The notes under the pieces: generated by a model
Told to the model about the DNA's origin: nothing
What the model saw: only the letters and a program-made list of their open reading frames with translations
Databases searched by the model: none
Program-made: the position numbers and the translations under genes
Shown: one piece after another, positions 1 to 7,390 of the stretch
How positions within the stretch are numbered: position 1 is the stretch's first letter
Layout: each line of letters opens with the position of its first letter
Assembly (NCBI RefSeq): GCF_030816965.1
Contig: NZ_JAUSYQ010000002.1
Location: forward strand, 7,988,001-8,052,000
Length of the DNA: 64,000 bases
DNA from: Streptomyces canus
GTDB lineage: Bacteria; Actinomycetota; Actinomycetes; Streptomycetales; Streptomycetaceae
Reading direction: 5' to 3'

Positions 1-880
1 TCAGGGCGCCGGTGTTGTTGGTCGCGCTGCTGTTCTCATGGCCCCAACTGCCGGTGTTGCGGAAGACGTTGTCGTAGCCGAACGTGTTGTTGGCCCACGA
101 GGGCTGGGCCATCGTGGGAGCGGTTGACCGCGGCGCGGGCCCTGGTGGCCAGGGTGCCGTCGACGTACAGCTGGCGTGTGTCGAAGCCAGTGCCGACGTC
201 AGCCTTCCAGATGTTCTTGGCCGAGTCCTGCACGGTCCAACCGGTGGCCTTCTGCGCCCCGGTGATGACGGGATGGGCGCCCAGCGCGGCAACCAGACCG
301 GTGCCTTGACGGTGGCAGCGGTGGACGTGAGCTGGTCGAGGTAGCCGTCGGCGTTGCGGTCCCGCTGGAAGCCGACGCCGTTGTCCGGGGTCACCACCAC
401 AGCCGCGTATCCGGCGGAGGAGCCGTCGTCCGTGAGGTCGTTGCGCAGGACGACGCCGGCCTTGGCCCAGCCGTTGGTGTTGTCCAGCTTGTCGACCCGG
501 GCGGTCACCGACGTACCGTCGACAGCTGCCCCGTCGCGGAAGACGGTGCCGTACTCGTCTTCGTGCTGTCCGCCGGCACCCCAGATGTCCTTGCCGGCGT
601 CGGTGATCGTGAAGTGCCCACCGCCGGCAGCCAGGACTACGTCAACCGGGGCCTGTCTGGCCGGTGTTGGCGGGGGCGGAGGAGTGGGCGCTGTAGGGGG
701 AGCCGACGGGGGGCTGTTGAGATAGCGCAGCGAGCTGTTCGTGAAGGTGTAGCCGCCGGTGGTCGCGGTCAGGTCGCGAGCCGCAGGGCTCCTCGCCGGC
801 AGGCCGGACTCACCCGGTGTGGCGGCCCATACAGGGCTGAGGTTGCCGGTCGAGCGCGGGCCGGAAAGCGGGCGTCGGTA
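1..880 (-). pseudogene. Frameshifted fragment of a secreted beta-helix/glycosidase-type protein
   Basis: No single frame is open, but consecutive minus-strand frames read as one protein. From about 880 to 290 one frame gives a Thr/Ser-rich part, a Pro-rich linker (about 720-650), and a beta-sandwich-like domain (ITDAGKDIWGAGGQ, then WAKAGVVLRNDLTDDGSS) typical of extra domains on Streptomyces glycosidases. Near 290 it jumps to a second frame reading GAHPVITGAQKATGW and DTRQLYVDGTLATRARA, which resembles right-handed parallel beta-helix proteins. Near 110 it jumps again to a third frame (NNTFGYDNVFRNTGSWGH) that ends at a TGA at 1-3. At least two frameshifts, no start codon and mixed domain types indicate a decayed or mosaic gene. 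Family assignment is from remembered sequence patterns, so it is moderate. Confidence 0.55.
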
Positions 881-1268
881 GCGCTGGCCTGGCCTGTTCC
901 GGTGACCGCGGACGTATGGCGGCTCCGTCCGCACCGATTTGGACCGTGGCGGGCAAGAGGTGCTTGCTGCGGGTGACGAGCGCACCCGTGCGCTGTGGAT
1001 GATCTTCCAGCCGCTGTCCGACGGTCCGGCCGTGGCCGGCCTCCTGGCGCCGGTCACATGGCGCGCGGGCACCGTCGGTGGTGACAATGAACCAGGCACC
1101 GGCGGGCCGCAACGCTCCAGGCCGCTGGGCGGCCTACACCGCATCGCGATGGTACTGGGATTCCGCCCTTCGCCCGGTTGCTGACCTCCTTCCTACCTAC
1201 CGGTTTCCTGGCTCCTGTCCTGGTCGGCATCGCCGGCAGCTTGGAGATCCGGTTCCGAGCGGACGTGA
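881..1268. other. No supported gene
   Basis: Several short ORFs exist on both strands (for example 810-1112 minus and 939-1184 plus), but none has a recognisable domain, a clear ribosome binding site or a neighbour-like codon pattern. The stretch probably holds more decayed sequence. Confidence 0.5.
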
Positions 1269-1946
1269 TCAGTCGATGTCCGGGTCATCGGATGTTTCGA
1301 GGAGGCGGGTTGCGAGGTCGTCGGCCCACTCCACGGCCCACGTGCGGAGAGCGGCGATGGTGGCATCGTCGAGACCGTAGGCCGTGAAGGCTTCGTCGTC
1401 GGTCCACTCGGCGCCTGTGAGGTTCGCCTGCAGATCCTCGCCCTAGAAGCGGCCGCGGGCCTGGCGGCGGCCGAACTCTTCGAGCTCGGCATTGGTCCAG
1501 CGGCGGGAGGCTGCGAACACGTCGATCAGATCGCGGGGCGCTCCGCGGTCGGCGAGGGCGCGGACCTTGGTCCCGATCACGTCCTCCTCCGCGAGGACGG
1601 GCCCGTACGGGCTCTGGGCGACCGGCCGCCAGAAGATCTCCTTGAGGATGTCGACTTCGCATTCCTGCCCGGTGGCCGGGTCGGTCACGGTGAAGCGGGC
1701 GGACAGCGGGGCGGTCTCCAGCGCGTGAACCTTCCAGCCGCGGGCTTCCAGGCCGGCGCGGAGCGTGGCGGCGATGTCGGCCATGGGCGCCGGGTTCTCG
1801 GTGGCGACGTCGAGGTCCTGGCTGGGGCGGTTCACGAGGCGGTGTGCCCGCACGGCGTATCCACCGGTGAGAACCAGTGGATACGGGGAACCGAGCGCGA
1901 TCACATCCGCCAGGAGCCGAGTGTGCAGCTCCGGCATGTCCGTCAC
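1269..1946 (-). pseudogene. AbiEii-like nucleotidyltransferase interrupted by an in-frame TAG
   Basis: The reading starts at GTG 1946 (or ATG 1937), overlapping the upstream stop as GTGA. It shows a nucleotidyltransferase core: LVLTGGYAVRAHRL followed by a D-x-D pair in PSQDLDVAT, then CEVDILKEIFW and a C-terminal RDLIDVFAASRRW. This matches the AbiEii/AbiGii toxin-like family, in which TGG/SYAL and D-x-D bind nucleotide and metal. A TAG at 1443-1445 stops it after ARGRF, yet the same frame continues without interruption for 57 more codons (GEDLQANLTGAEW to SDDPDID) to a TGA at 1269-1271. That tail fits the family's usual end, so the TAG looks like a recent nonsense change. The missing tail may or may not abolish function. 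The upstream gene at 1943-2335 is translationally coupled. Confidence 0.7.
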
Positions 1947-2335
1947 GCGGCTGCCCGGGTGCGGGAGGCGAGCTGGGGGAAGGCGTCTTCCCATACGGCG
2001 CGCACAGTGCGGCCGACGAGGGTGCGCAGCACTGGCCACAGCTGGAGGAGCAGGTCCCGGTCGAGGTAGCGGGGCAGGTCGTCGTGTAGGCCCTCGTGCA
2101 GGACGGTGCGGTACAGGCCCATACGCTGGCGCGGCTTGCCCAGATCGTATGAGGTCATCCCGGACCAGGCCATGTGCAGCGGCAGATCCACAACCCCCTG
2201 GGTCGGGCCGTGCAGCTCGTCCAGCGACTCCGGCAGACGGCGGCGGAACTTCTCCCGGTACAGCGCGAGGTCCTCGGCTACCGGGCCCGAGACGTCCGTC
2301 GGGGTGGGTGCGGGGTGCTGTGGGCTGGAGGGCAT
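1943..2335 (-). CDS. Conserved hypothetical protein paired with AbiEii-like gene
   Basis: A 130-residue soluble protein, mostly helical by composition, with no domain I can name. Its last codons overlap the next gene's GTG start (GTGA), so the two are translationally coupled and probably act together. Similar small proteins often precede this nucleotidyltransferase type in Streptomyces, but I cannot say whether it is an antitoxin. It lacks an obvious helix-turn-helix such as the AbiEi antitoxin carries. The start at 2335 is the first ATG of the frame. Conserved-looking parts are ALYREKFRRRLPESLDELHG and HLMAW-like residues around 55-60 (LPLHMAWSGMTSYDLG). Confidence 0.65.
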   Translation of the reverse strand: MPSSPQHPAPTPTDVSGPVAEDLALYREKFRRRLPESLDELHGPTQGVVDLPLHMAWSGMTSYDLGKPRQRMGLYRTVLHEGLHDDLPRYLDRDLLLQLWPVLRTLVGRTVRAVWEDAFPQLASRTRAAA

Positions 2336-3101
2336 GACTCCATTATGGCGACCGGAGACAGTTCGAGGGTCATGGTGCGTGAGCTAGAGTCCGGAGCGAG
2401 CAGGGGCGGATCCCCGGGTGAGCTGGTTGCCGCAGTCATGCTCAGCCCTGAGCAGGACGTCGGCCTTGACGCTCTGGGTGTCTGCACGAAGGACGATGAG
2501 CCCAAAAACCGGCTCTGACCAGTACTCTTCTGGGATCCTTCCAGGCCGATACCTTTCCGATGGCGCATCACATGGAGTGTGTTGCCATCCTCGCACCAGC
2601 CCGCGAAGGGCTCGACCTGCTCTTTTGTCGGTGCGTGTTGTGTGCACTGATGCCCGGCAACGGGCGGTGCGGGAACGGACGGACTCTCAGTCGCAGGAAG
2701 CGGCCGCCACCGTACCTTCCGATGGAAAAGACCTACAGCAGTACAGGCTGGCCGTCATCGCATGTGGACTACACAGGATCGTCGGCGAACAGGGGCAGCC
2801 GAAAATTCTCACTGTCTGTGATGTGGCTGCAGCGGCGGCGACGTCGCGCGGGGGTGCCGAACAGGAAGCCATGCGGGCCAGTTGCCGAGAAACCAAGGCA
2901 GCGGGCTGCCATTCGTTTCTCCCCGGATTCTCCCCAGCGGATGCCAATGCGCTAAAGACCTGGTCAGGGGCTCTTCGGAGGTAGGACGAGGAGATCACCC
3001 ACATCATTTCTCCCCAGGGACTCCCCAGGGGTGCTTCCCGCCCTGTCGTTGGCCGATGCGAGAGCAAAGACCACAGAAGAACTGGGCTCGACAAGAGGTA
3101 G
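2336..3101. other. No supported gene; slightly lower-GC spacer
   Basis: This 766-base spacer has ORFs in several frames (the longest is 188 codons at 2418-2984 plus), but none shows a domain or a ribosome binding site. A CTCCCC-rich repeat recurs near 2918-2940 and 3006-3030. Base composition is less GC-biased than the neighbours, which could mark a former insertion next to the broken gene at 1269-1946. I see no integrase or tRNA. Confidence 0.4.
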
Positions 3102-4289
3102 TCAGAGCCAGTCCCGCCGCTTGAAAATTACGTACAAACTGACACAAACCACCCCCATCAGGCCGATGGCAAAGGGGTATCCGAAGCTCCAACCCAACTC
3201 GGGCATGTCCTCGAAGTTCATGCCGTAGATGGTTCCAACGAGCGTCGGAGCAAAGAGGATCGCTGCCCAGGCCGAGATCTTCTTGATCTCCTCGTTCTGT
3301 TCGAACCCCGCCTCCGCCAACGCCCGCATCTCCGCGTTCTGTTGCTGGGTGACGAGGGTCGCGTTGACCGTGAGGATGTCGGTGAGGGCCTGGCGGAAGC
3401 CGTCGACTCGTTCGCTGGTGTGGGTGACGTGGTCCGCGACGTCCCGCAGGTAGCGTTGCAGTTCCTCGTCCGTTCCGTACTTGGCGAAGCCGGCCATCAA
3501 GGAGTGCAGCATGCCGACCAGGGGGCGGGTGGCGCGCTGGAACTCGACCATTTCGCGGGAGAGTTCGTAGATACGGCGGGAGACCTCCGGGTCGCCGCGG
3601 AAGACCTCCGTCTCGATCTCGTCGATGTCGTTCTGGACGCCCGAGACGACCGGCGCGTAGCCGTCGACCACCGTGTCCAGGATGGCGTAGAGGACGGCCT
3701 CGGGGCCCAGGCTCAGCAGTTCCGGTGCCTCCTCCATGCGATGGCGGACCGCCGAGAGGTCAGGGGCCGCCCCGTGCCGGACCGTGATCACGAAGTCCGG
3801 GCCCACGAACACGTGCAGCTCGCCGAAGTCGACCTCCTCGGGGGCGTCCAGGTAGCGGGCCGCGCGGAGCACCACGAAGAGCGTGTCGCCGTAGCGCTCC
3901 AGCTTCGGGCGCTGGTGGGCCTCCAGCGCGTCCTCGACGGACAGTGGGTGCAGGTCGAACTCCGCGGCCAGGGACAGGAGTTCGCTCTCCGTGGGGCGAG
4001 CCAGGCCGATCCAGGCCATTCCGGACGGCTGTTCGCGCAGTTCACGGAAGGTGTCCGCGAGCGTCGCGGGCGAGGAGACGCGCACACCGTCGCGGTACAG
4101 AGCCGCCTGGACGATGCTCGGCGGCTCGGCCGTCTCGGGGGCGGGTGGTTCGGCGTCGGGCGCCGGAGCCCGGGGCGGGGCGGAAGGCGGGGTCAGGGCG
4201 CGGCGCCAGGCGGACTTTCTGGGACCCTTGGCGGCGGAACCCTTGGCGGTGGAGCCGTTCGCGGCGGGGCGGGCGCGTCGCTCGGACAT
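3102..4289 (-). CDS. corA: CorA-family magnesium/cobalt transporter
   Basis: This is an inner-membrane divalent cation channel of the CorA family, 395 residues from the chosen start. The N-terminal half is the cytoplasmic alpha/beta domain. The second half is the long helical stalk, followed by two transmembrane helices at the C-terminus. The diagnostic YGMNFEDMPE motif (GMN) lies after the first membrane helix, and the protein ends in a basic KRRDWL tail, as is usual. The frame is open to 4421, but ATG 4289 has a purine-rich site (GAGAGG) upstream and a sensible N-terminus, so I prefer it. The first 60 residues are Ala/Pro-rich and likely disordered. It is a single-gene unit, divergent from the winged-helix gene at 4442. 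Confidence 0.93.
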   Translation of the reverse strand: MSERRARPAANGSTAKGSAAKGPRKSAWRRALTPPSAPPRAPAPDAEPPAPETAEPPSIVQAALYRDGVRVSSPATLADTFRELREQPSGMAWIGLARPTESELLSLAAEFDLHPLSVEDALEAHQRPKLERYGDTLFVVLRAARYLDAPEEVDFGELHVFVGPDFVITVRHGAAPDLSAVRHRMEEAPELLSLGPEAVLYAILDTVVDGYAPVVSGVQNDIDEIETEVFRGDPEVSRRIYELSREMVEFQRATRPLVGMLHSLMAGFAKYGTDEELQRYLRDVADHVTHTSERVDGFRQALTDILTVNATLVTQQQNAEMRALAEAGFEQNEEIKKISAWAAILFAPTLVGTIYGMNFEDMPELGWSFGYPFAIGLMGVVCVSLYVIFKRRDWL

Positions 4290-4441
4290 CGTGGCTGCCT
4301 CTCGCTCTCGGGTCGAGCCGATGTCGGCGTGATCACGGAGCAGGGTATACGGGGCAAATGACATCGTAGGGGGAGACGTCACCGAGTCTCGGTGAGAGTT
4401 GCGGACAGGACGTGTCCGCAAGCGCCTCTAGCGTGTCCGGT

Positions 4442-5602
4442 ATGACCAAGACGACCACGTCGGCTCCCGTGCTCAGCCCCCGCGCCCTCAATCGCGCGAC
4501 CCTCGACCGGCAGCTGCTCCTGCGCCGGTCCGGCCTGTCCGCGAAGGCCGCCGTCGGACATCTGCTCGGCCTCCAGGCCCAGAACGTCAAGCCGCCGTAC
4601 TACGCGCTCGCCGCCCGCCTCGACGGTTTCGCCCCCGAGCGGCTGTCGGAGCTGATGGCCGACCGCGAGGTCGTCCGGATCGTCACCATGCGCTCGACCA
4701 TCCACACCCACACCGCCGAGGACTGCCTCACCCTGCGGCCCCTCGTGCAGCCCGCCCGCGACCGCGAACTCATCAACTTCCGCAAGGGACTTCAGGGCGT
4801 CGACCTCGACCGCCTCACTGTCCTCGCCCGGGAACTCGTCGAGACCGAGCCGCGCACCATGAAGCAGCTGCGCGAGGCACTCCTCGCCGAATGGCCGGAC
4901 GCCGACCCGCAGGCCCTCGCCATCGCCGCCCGCTGCAAGCTCCCCCTCGTCCAGGTCACCCCGCGCGGACTCTGGGGGAGAAGTGGCCAGGTCGCGCTCA
5001 CCACGGCAGAGCACTGGCTCGGCCGTCCCACCGGACCCACCCGCACGGAACCCACGCCCACCCAACCCACCCGCACTGAACCGGCACCCACCGGCCCCAC
5101 CCCCGACGCCACCGTCCTGCGCTACCTCGCCGCCTTCGGCCCCGCCTCCGTCAACGACATGCAGACCTGGGCCGGACTCACCCGCCTGCGCGACGCCTTC
5201 GAGCGGCTCCGACCCCGGCTGCGCATCTTCCGCGACGAGAACGGCGTCGAACTCTTCGACCTCCCCGAAGCGTCCCGTCCCGCCGAGGGCACGCCCGCCC
5301 CGCCGCGTTTCCTGCCGGAGTTCGACAACCTGCTGCTCTCCCACGCCGACCGCACCCGCGTGGTGCCCAAGGAGTACTGGGGCCGCAGCTGGCAGGGCAA
5401 CCAGGCCTACTGCACGTTCCTCGTCGACGGCTTCCTCGCGGGCGTCTGGAAGCTCACCCAGGACGCGCTCGTCGTCCAGCCCTTCGACCGGCTCACCAAG
5501 GCCCAGCAGAAGGACGTCACCGCCGAGGGGCAACGGATGCTCGCCACGCTGCACCCGGGGACGCCGTACGACATCCGATTCGGGACGGTCGTGGAGAAGT
5601 GA
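4442..5602 (+). CDS. Winged-helix DNA-binding domain protein (HTH_42 / DUF1006 type)
   Basis: A 386-residue protein. Its N-terminal LLRRSGLSAKAAVGHLLGLQ and YYALAARLDGF segments, with the later VRIVTMRSTIHTHTAED block, match the winged-helix 'crosslink repair/YcaQ-like' family found widely in actinobacteria. The E. coli member YcaQ (AlkX) is a DNA glycosylase acting on crosslinks, but this actinobacterial branch is mostly uncharacterised, so I do not assign activity. Between about residues 194 and 221 there is a low-complexity Thr/Pro insertion built of repeated PTRTEPxPT units, absent from typical members and probably a flexible linker. The start at ATG 4442 follows the consensus N-terminus; an upstream in-frame ATG at 4412 lies in the divergent promoter region. 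Confidence 0.82.
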   Translation: MTKTTTSAPVLSPRALNRATLDRQLLLRRSGLSAKAAVGHLLGLQAQNVKPPYYALAARLDGFAPERLSELMADREVVRIVTMRSTIHTHTAEDCLTLRPLVQPARDRELINFRKGLQGVDLDRLTVLARELVETEPRTMKQLREALLAEWPDADPQALAIAARCKLPLVQVTPRGLWGRSGQVALTTAEHWLGRPTGPTRTEPTPTQPTRTEPAPTGPTPDATVLRYLAAFGPASVNDMQTWAGLTRLRDAFERLRPRLRIFRDENGVELFDLPEASRPAEGTPAPPRFLPEFDNLLLSHADRTRVVPKEYWGRSWQGNQAYCTFLVDGFLAGVWKLTQDALVVQPFDRLTKAQQKDVTAEGQRMLATLHPGTPYDIRFGTVVEK

Positions 5603-5620
5603 CGACTCAGAGAACCGCCG

Positions 5621-6277
5621 TCAGTCCGCCCGCCCCGTCACCGCCACCGTCAGCCCCAGCCCGATCATCGTGAACCCGCCCGCGCCGCCGATCATCGAGA
5701 GCCGGCGGTCGGAGCGGGCGAACCAGGTGCGGGCGGCCGACGCGGTCAGGCCCCACAGGGTGTCCGTGACCAAGCCGATGGTGATCGGGACCAGGCCGAG
5801 GAGGAGCATCTGGACGGGGACGCTGCCCGCCGAGTGGTCCACGAACTGGGGGAGCACGGCGGCGAAGAAGACGATGCCCTTCGGGTTGGTGACACCGACG
5901 AGGGCACCGTCGAGCACGGTCCGCAGATCGCCCCGCGCCGGCCCCGCGGGCCGGGAGGTGATCGCCGACGCCTTCAGCTCGCCCCGGTGGCGGAAGGCCT
6001 GCACCCCGAGGAAGACCAGATACGCGGCGCCCGCCAGCTTCACCGCCAGATAGACGGCCACCGACCGCTCCACCAGGGAACCGATCCCGACCGCGACCGC
6101 CACGACGAGCAGATAGGAACCGAAGACGTTGCCGATCGCCGTCGCCACCGCCGTACGCCTGCCGTGCGCGAGGGCCCGGCCGATGACGAACAGCACACTG
6201 GGCCCGGGGATGACGATGACCAGCAGGGACATCGCGGCGAAGGTGAGGACACGGTCCGTTGACACCATGGCGGTCAT
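5621..6277 (-). CDS. LysE-family translocator (amino-acid/metabolite exporter)
   Basis: A 218-residue inner-membrane protein with about six hydrophobic segments. The family signature is at the N-terminus: FAAMSLLVIVIPGPSVLF, where the PGP motif follows the first helix, then GNVFGSYLLVVAVAVG. A short hydrophilic loop (FRHRGELKAS) follows the third helix, and VTNPKGIVFFAAVLPQF is another conserved block (NPK-x-x-x-F). LysE/RhtB members export amino acids such as lysine, threonine or homoserine; the substrate here is unknown. The start could be ATG 6277 or 6268. It converges on the winged-helix gene with only 18 bases between the stops. Confidence 0.9.
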   Translation of the reverse strand: MTAMVSTDRVLTFAAMSLLVIVIPGPSVLFVIGRALAHGRRTAVATAIGNVFGSYLLVVAVAVGIGSLVERSVAVYLAVKLAGAAYLVFLGVQAFRHRGELKASAITSRPAGPARGDLRTVLDGALVGVTNPKGIVFFAAVLPQFVDHSAGSVPVQMLLLGLVPITIGLVTDTLWGLTASAARTWFARSDRRLSMIGGAGGFTMIGLGLTVAVTGRAD

Positions 6278-6303
6278 TCAAACACGGATCGCACCCATGG
6301 ACA

Positions 6304-6344
6304 GGGGGCGCTGCGGGCCGCTCGTGGTGGCCCGCAACGCCCCC
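6304..6344 (-). terminator. Strong hairpin downstream of the trypsin gene
   Basis: A 16-bp stem with one mismatch (GGGGGCGCTGCGGGCC against GGCCCGCAACGCCCCC) and a 9-base loop, 41 bases beyond the trypsin stop codon. There is no clear T-run, which is common for Streptomyces terminators. Confidence 0.75.
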
Positions 6345-6385
6345 GGCTTCTCACCTGAGGGATGCTCAGGAGAACCTCTGGGGAC

Positions 6386-7177
6386 CTACGAGTTGACCTG
6401 CGCGGTCACGAGGCTGGAGAAGGTGGTCAGCCGGGTGTAGACACCCGGGTAACCGGCCTCAGCGCACCCCTCTCCCCAGGAAGTGATACCTGCCAGGACG
6501 CCCCCGATGAGCAGGGGACCGCCGCTGTCGCCCTGGCAGGTGTCTACGCCGCCGGATGTGTATCCGGCGCAAACCATGTCGCTCGCGACGAAGTCGGAGC
6601 CGTAGGAACTGGCACAGCTGGAGTTGGACACGATCGGCACGGTCGCGGTCCGCAGCTGGTTGGAGGAGCTGCCGCTCTCCGAGGTGGTGCCCCAGCCGAC
6701 GATGCGGGCCGTGGTGCCGGCCGCGTACACGCTGGTCTGCGACGAGGAGACGTAGGACGCCGTGGTGTACGGCATCGACGTCGACAGCGTCAGCACGGCC
6801 ACGTCGTCGCCGTTGGTGGCGTCCGTGTAGTCCGGGTTGATCCAGATCTTGCTGACCCGGCTGACCGTGCCGTTGGTGCCGTTGAGGTAGGTGCGGCCGC
6901 CGACGACTCTCACGCTGCTCGTGGTCTCACCGACCATGCAGTGGGCCGCGGTGACGACCTTGGTCGCGGAGACCAGGGTGCCGCCGCAGAACTGGTTCTG
7001 CGAGGCGTCCGTGATCTGCATCATGAACGGGTACGAGGTCGTGGTCGTCGTCGTACCGCCGACGATGGGCTGGGGAGCGGCGACGGCGGTGGGGGCGCCG
7101 AGCAACGCGGTGGCGGCGGCAGCGGCGGTCGCCAGGGCGACGCCGGTGGCCTTCTTCGCACGAGTGAGCCCGAACAT
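6386..7177 (-). CDS. Secreted trypsin-like serine protease (S1 family)
   Basis: A 263-residue preproprotein. Residues 1-34 are a signal peptide (basic start, Ala-rich core ending AVAA), followed by a tiny propeptide and the mature N-terminus IVGG at residue 38. The catalytic triad is visible as His79 (TAAHC), Asp125 (GDDVAVL) and Ser218 (GDSGG). Asp212, six residues before the serine, gives trypsin-type specificity for Arg/Lys. Three cysteine pairs are placed as in Streptomyces griseus trypsin (65/80, 188/203, 214/238-type). It is presumably secreted through Sec and cleaved after basic residues. It is monocistronic, with a strong terminator downstream. The upstream gap to the LAL regulator (7178-7390) should hold its promoter; I could not pick out a box with confidence. 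Confidence 0.95.
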   Translation of the reverse strand: MFGLTRAKKATGVALATAAAAATALLGAPTAVAAPQPIVGGTTTTTTSYPFMMQITDASQNQFCGGTLVSATKVVTAAHCMVGETTSSVRVVGGRTYLNGTNGTVSRVSKIWINPDYTDATNGDDVAVLTLSTSMPYTTASYVSSSQTSVYAAGTTARIVGWGTTSESGSSSNQLRTATVPIVSNSSCASSYGSDFVASDMVCAGYTSGGVDTCQGDSGGPLLIGGVLAGITSWGEGCAEAGYPGVYTRLTTFSSLVTAQVNS

Positions 7178-7390
7178 CAGTGAGTCTCCTCAGGGTTGCC
7201 GGTGGGGGGTCGCGCGGGTGTGGGGGTGTACACGGGGGTCGCGGGACCGACCCCCGTATGCCCGGGCGAGCGGCACGTTCATAAGCTAGAACGTGGAAGT
7301 TCCCCCTCCCAATGAGGGAACCCCCTAGGGGAGTTGGGCAGGGAAAACCCTCGGTCAGCCCTGAGGAGAGCGTTCCTGACGGCCCGTCGG

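Noticed and set aside
2418..2984. A 188-codon plus-strand ORF in the gap before corA
   Set aside because: No ribosome site, no domain and atypical composition; overlapping ORFs in other frames are equally long.
2916..3030. CTCCCC-rich repeats as phage attachment sites
   Set aside because: No integrase, no tRNA and no second matching att-like copy at a distance were found.
7278..7295. A TGGAAGTT sequence near the trypsin promoter that resembles half of an AllR-type box
   Set aside because: The partner TTCYG is missing at the required distance and the gene is unrelated to purine use.
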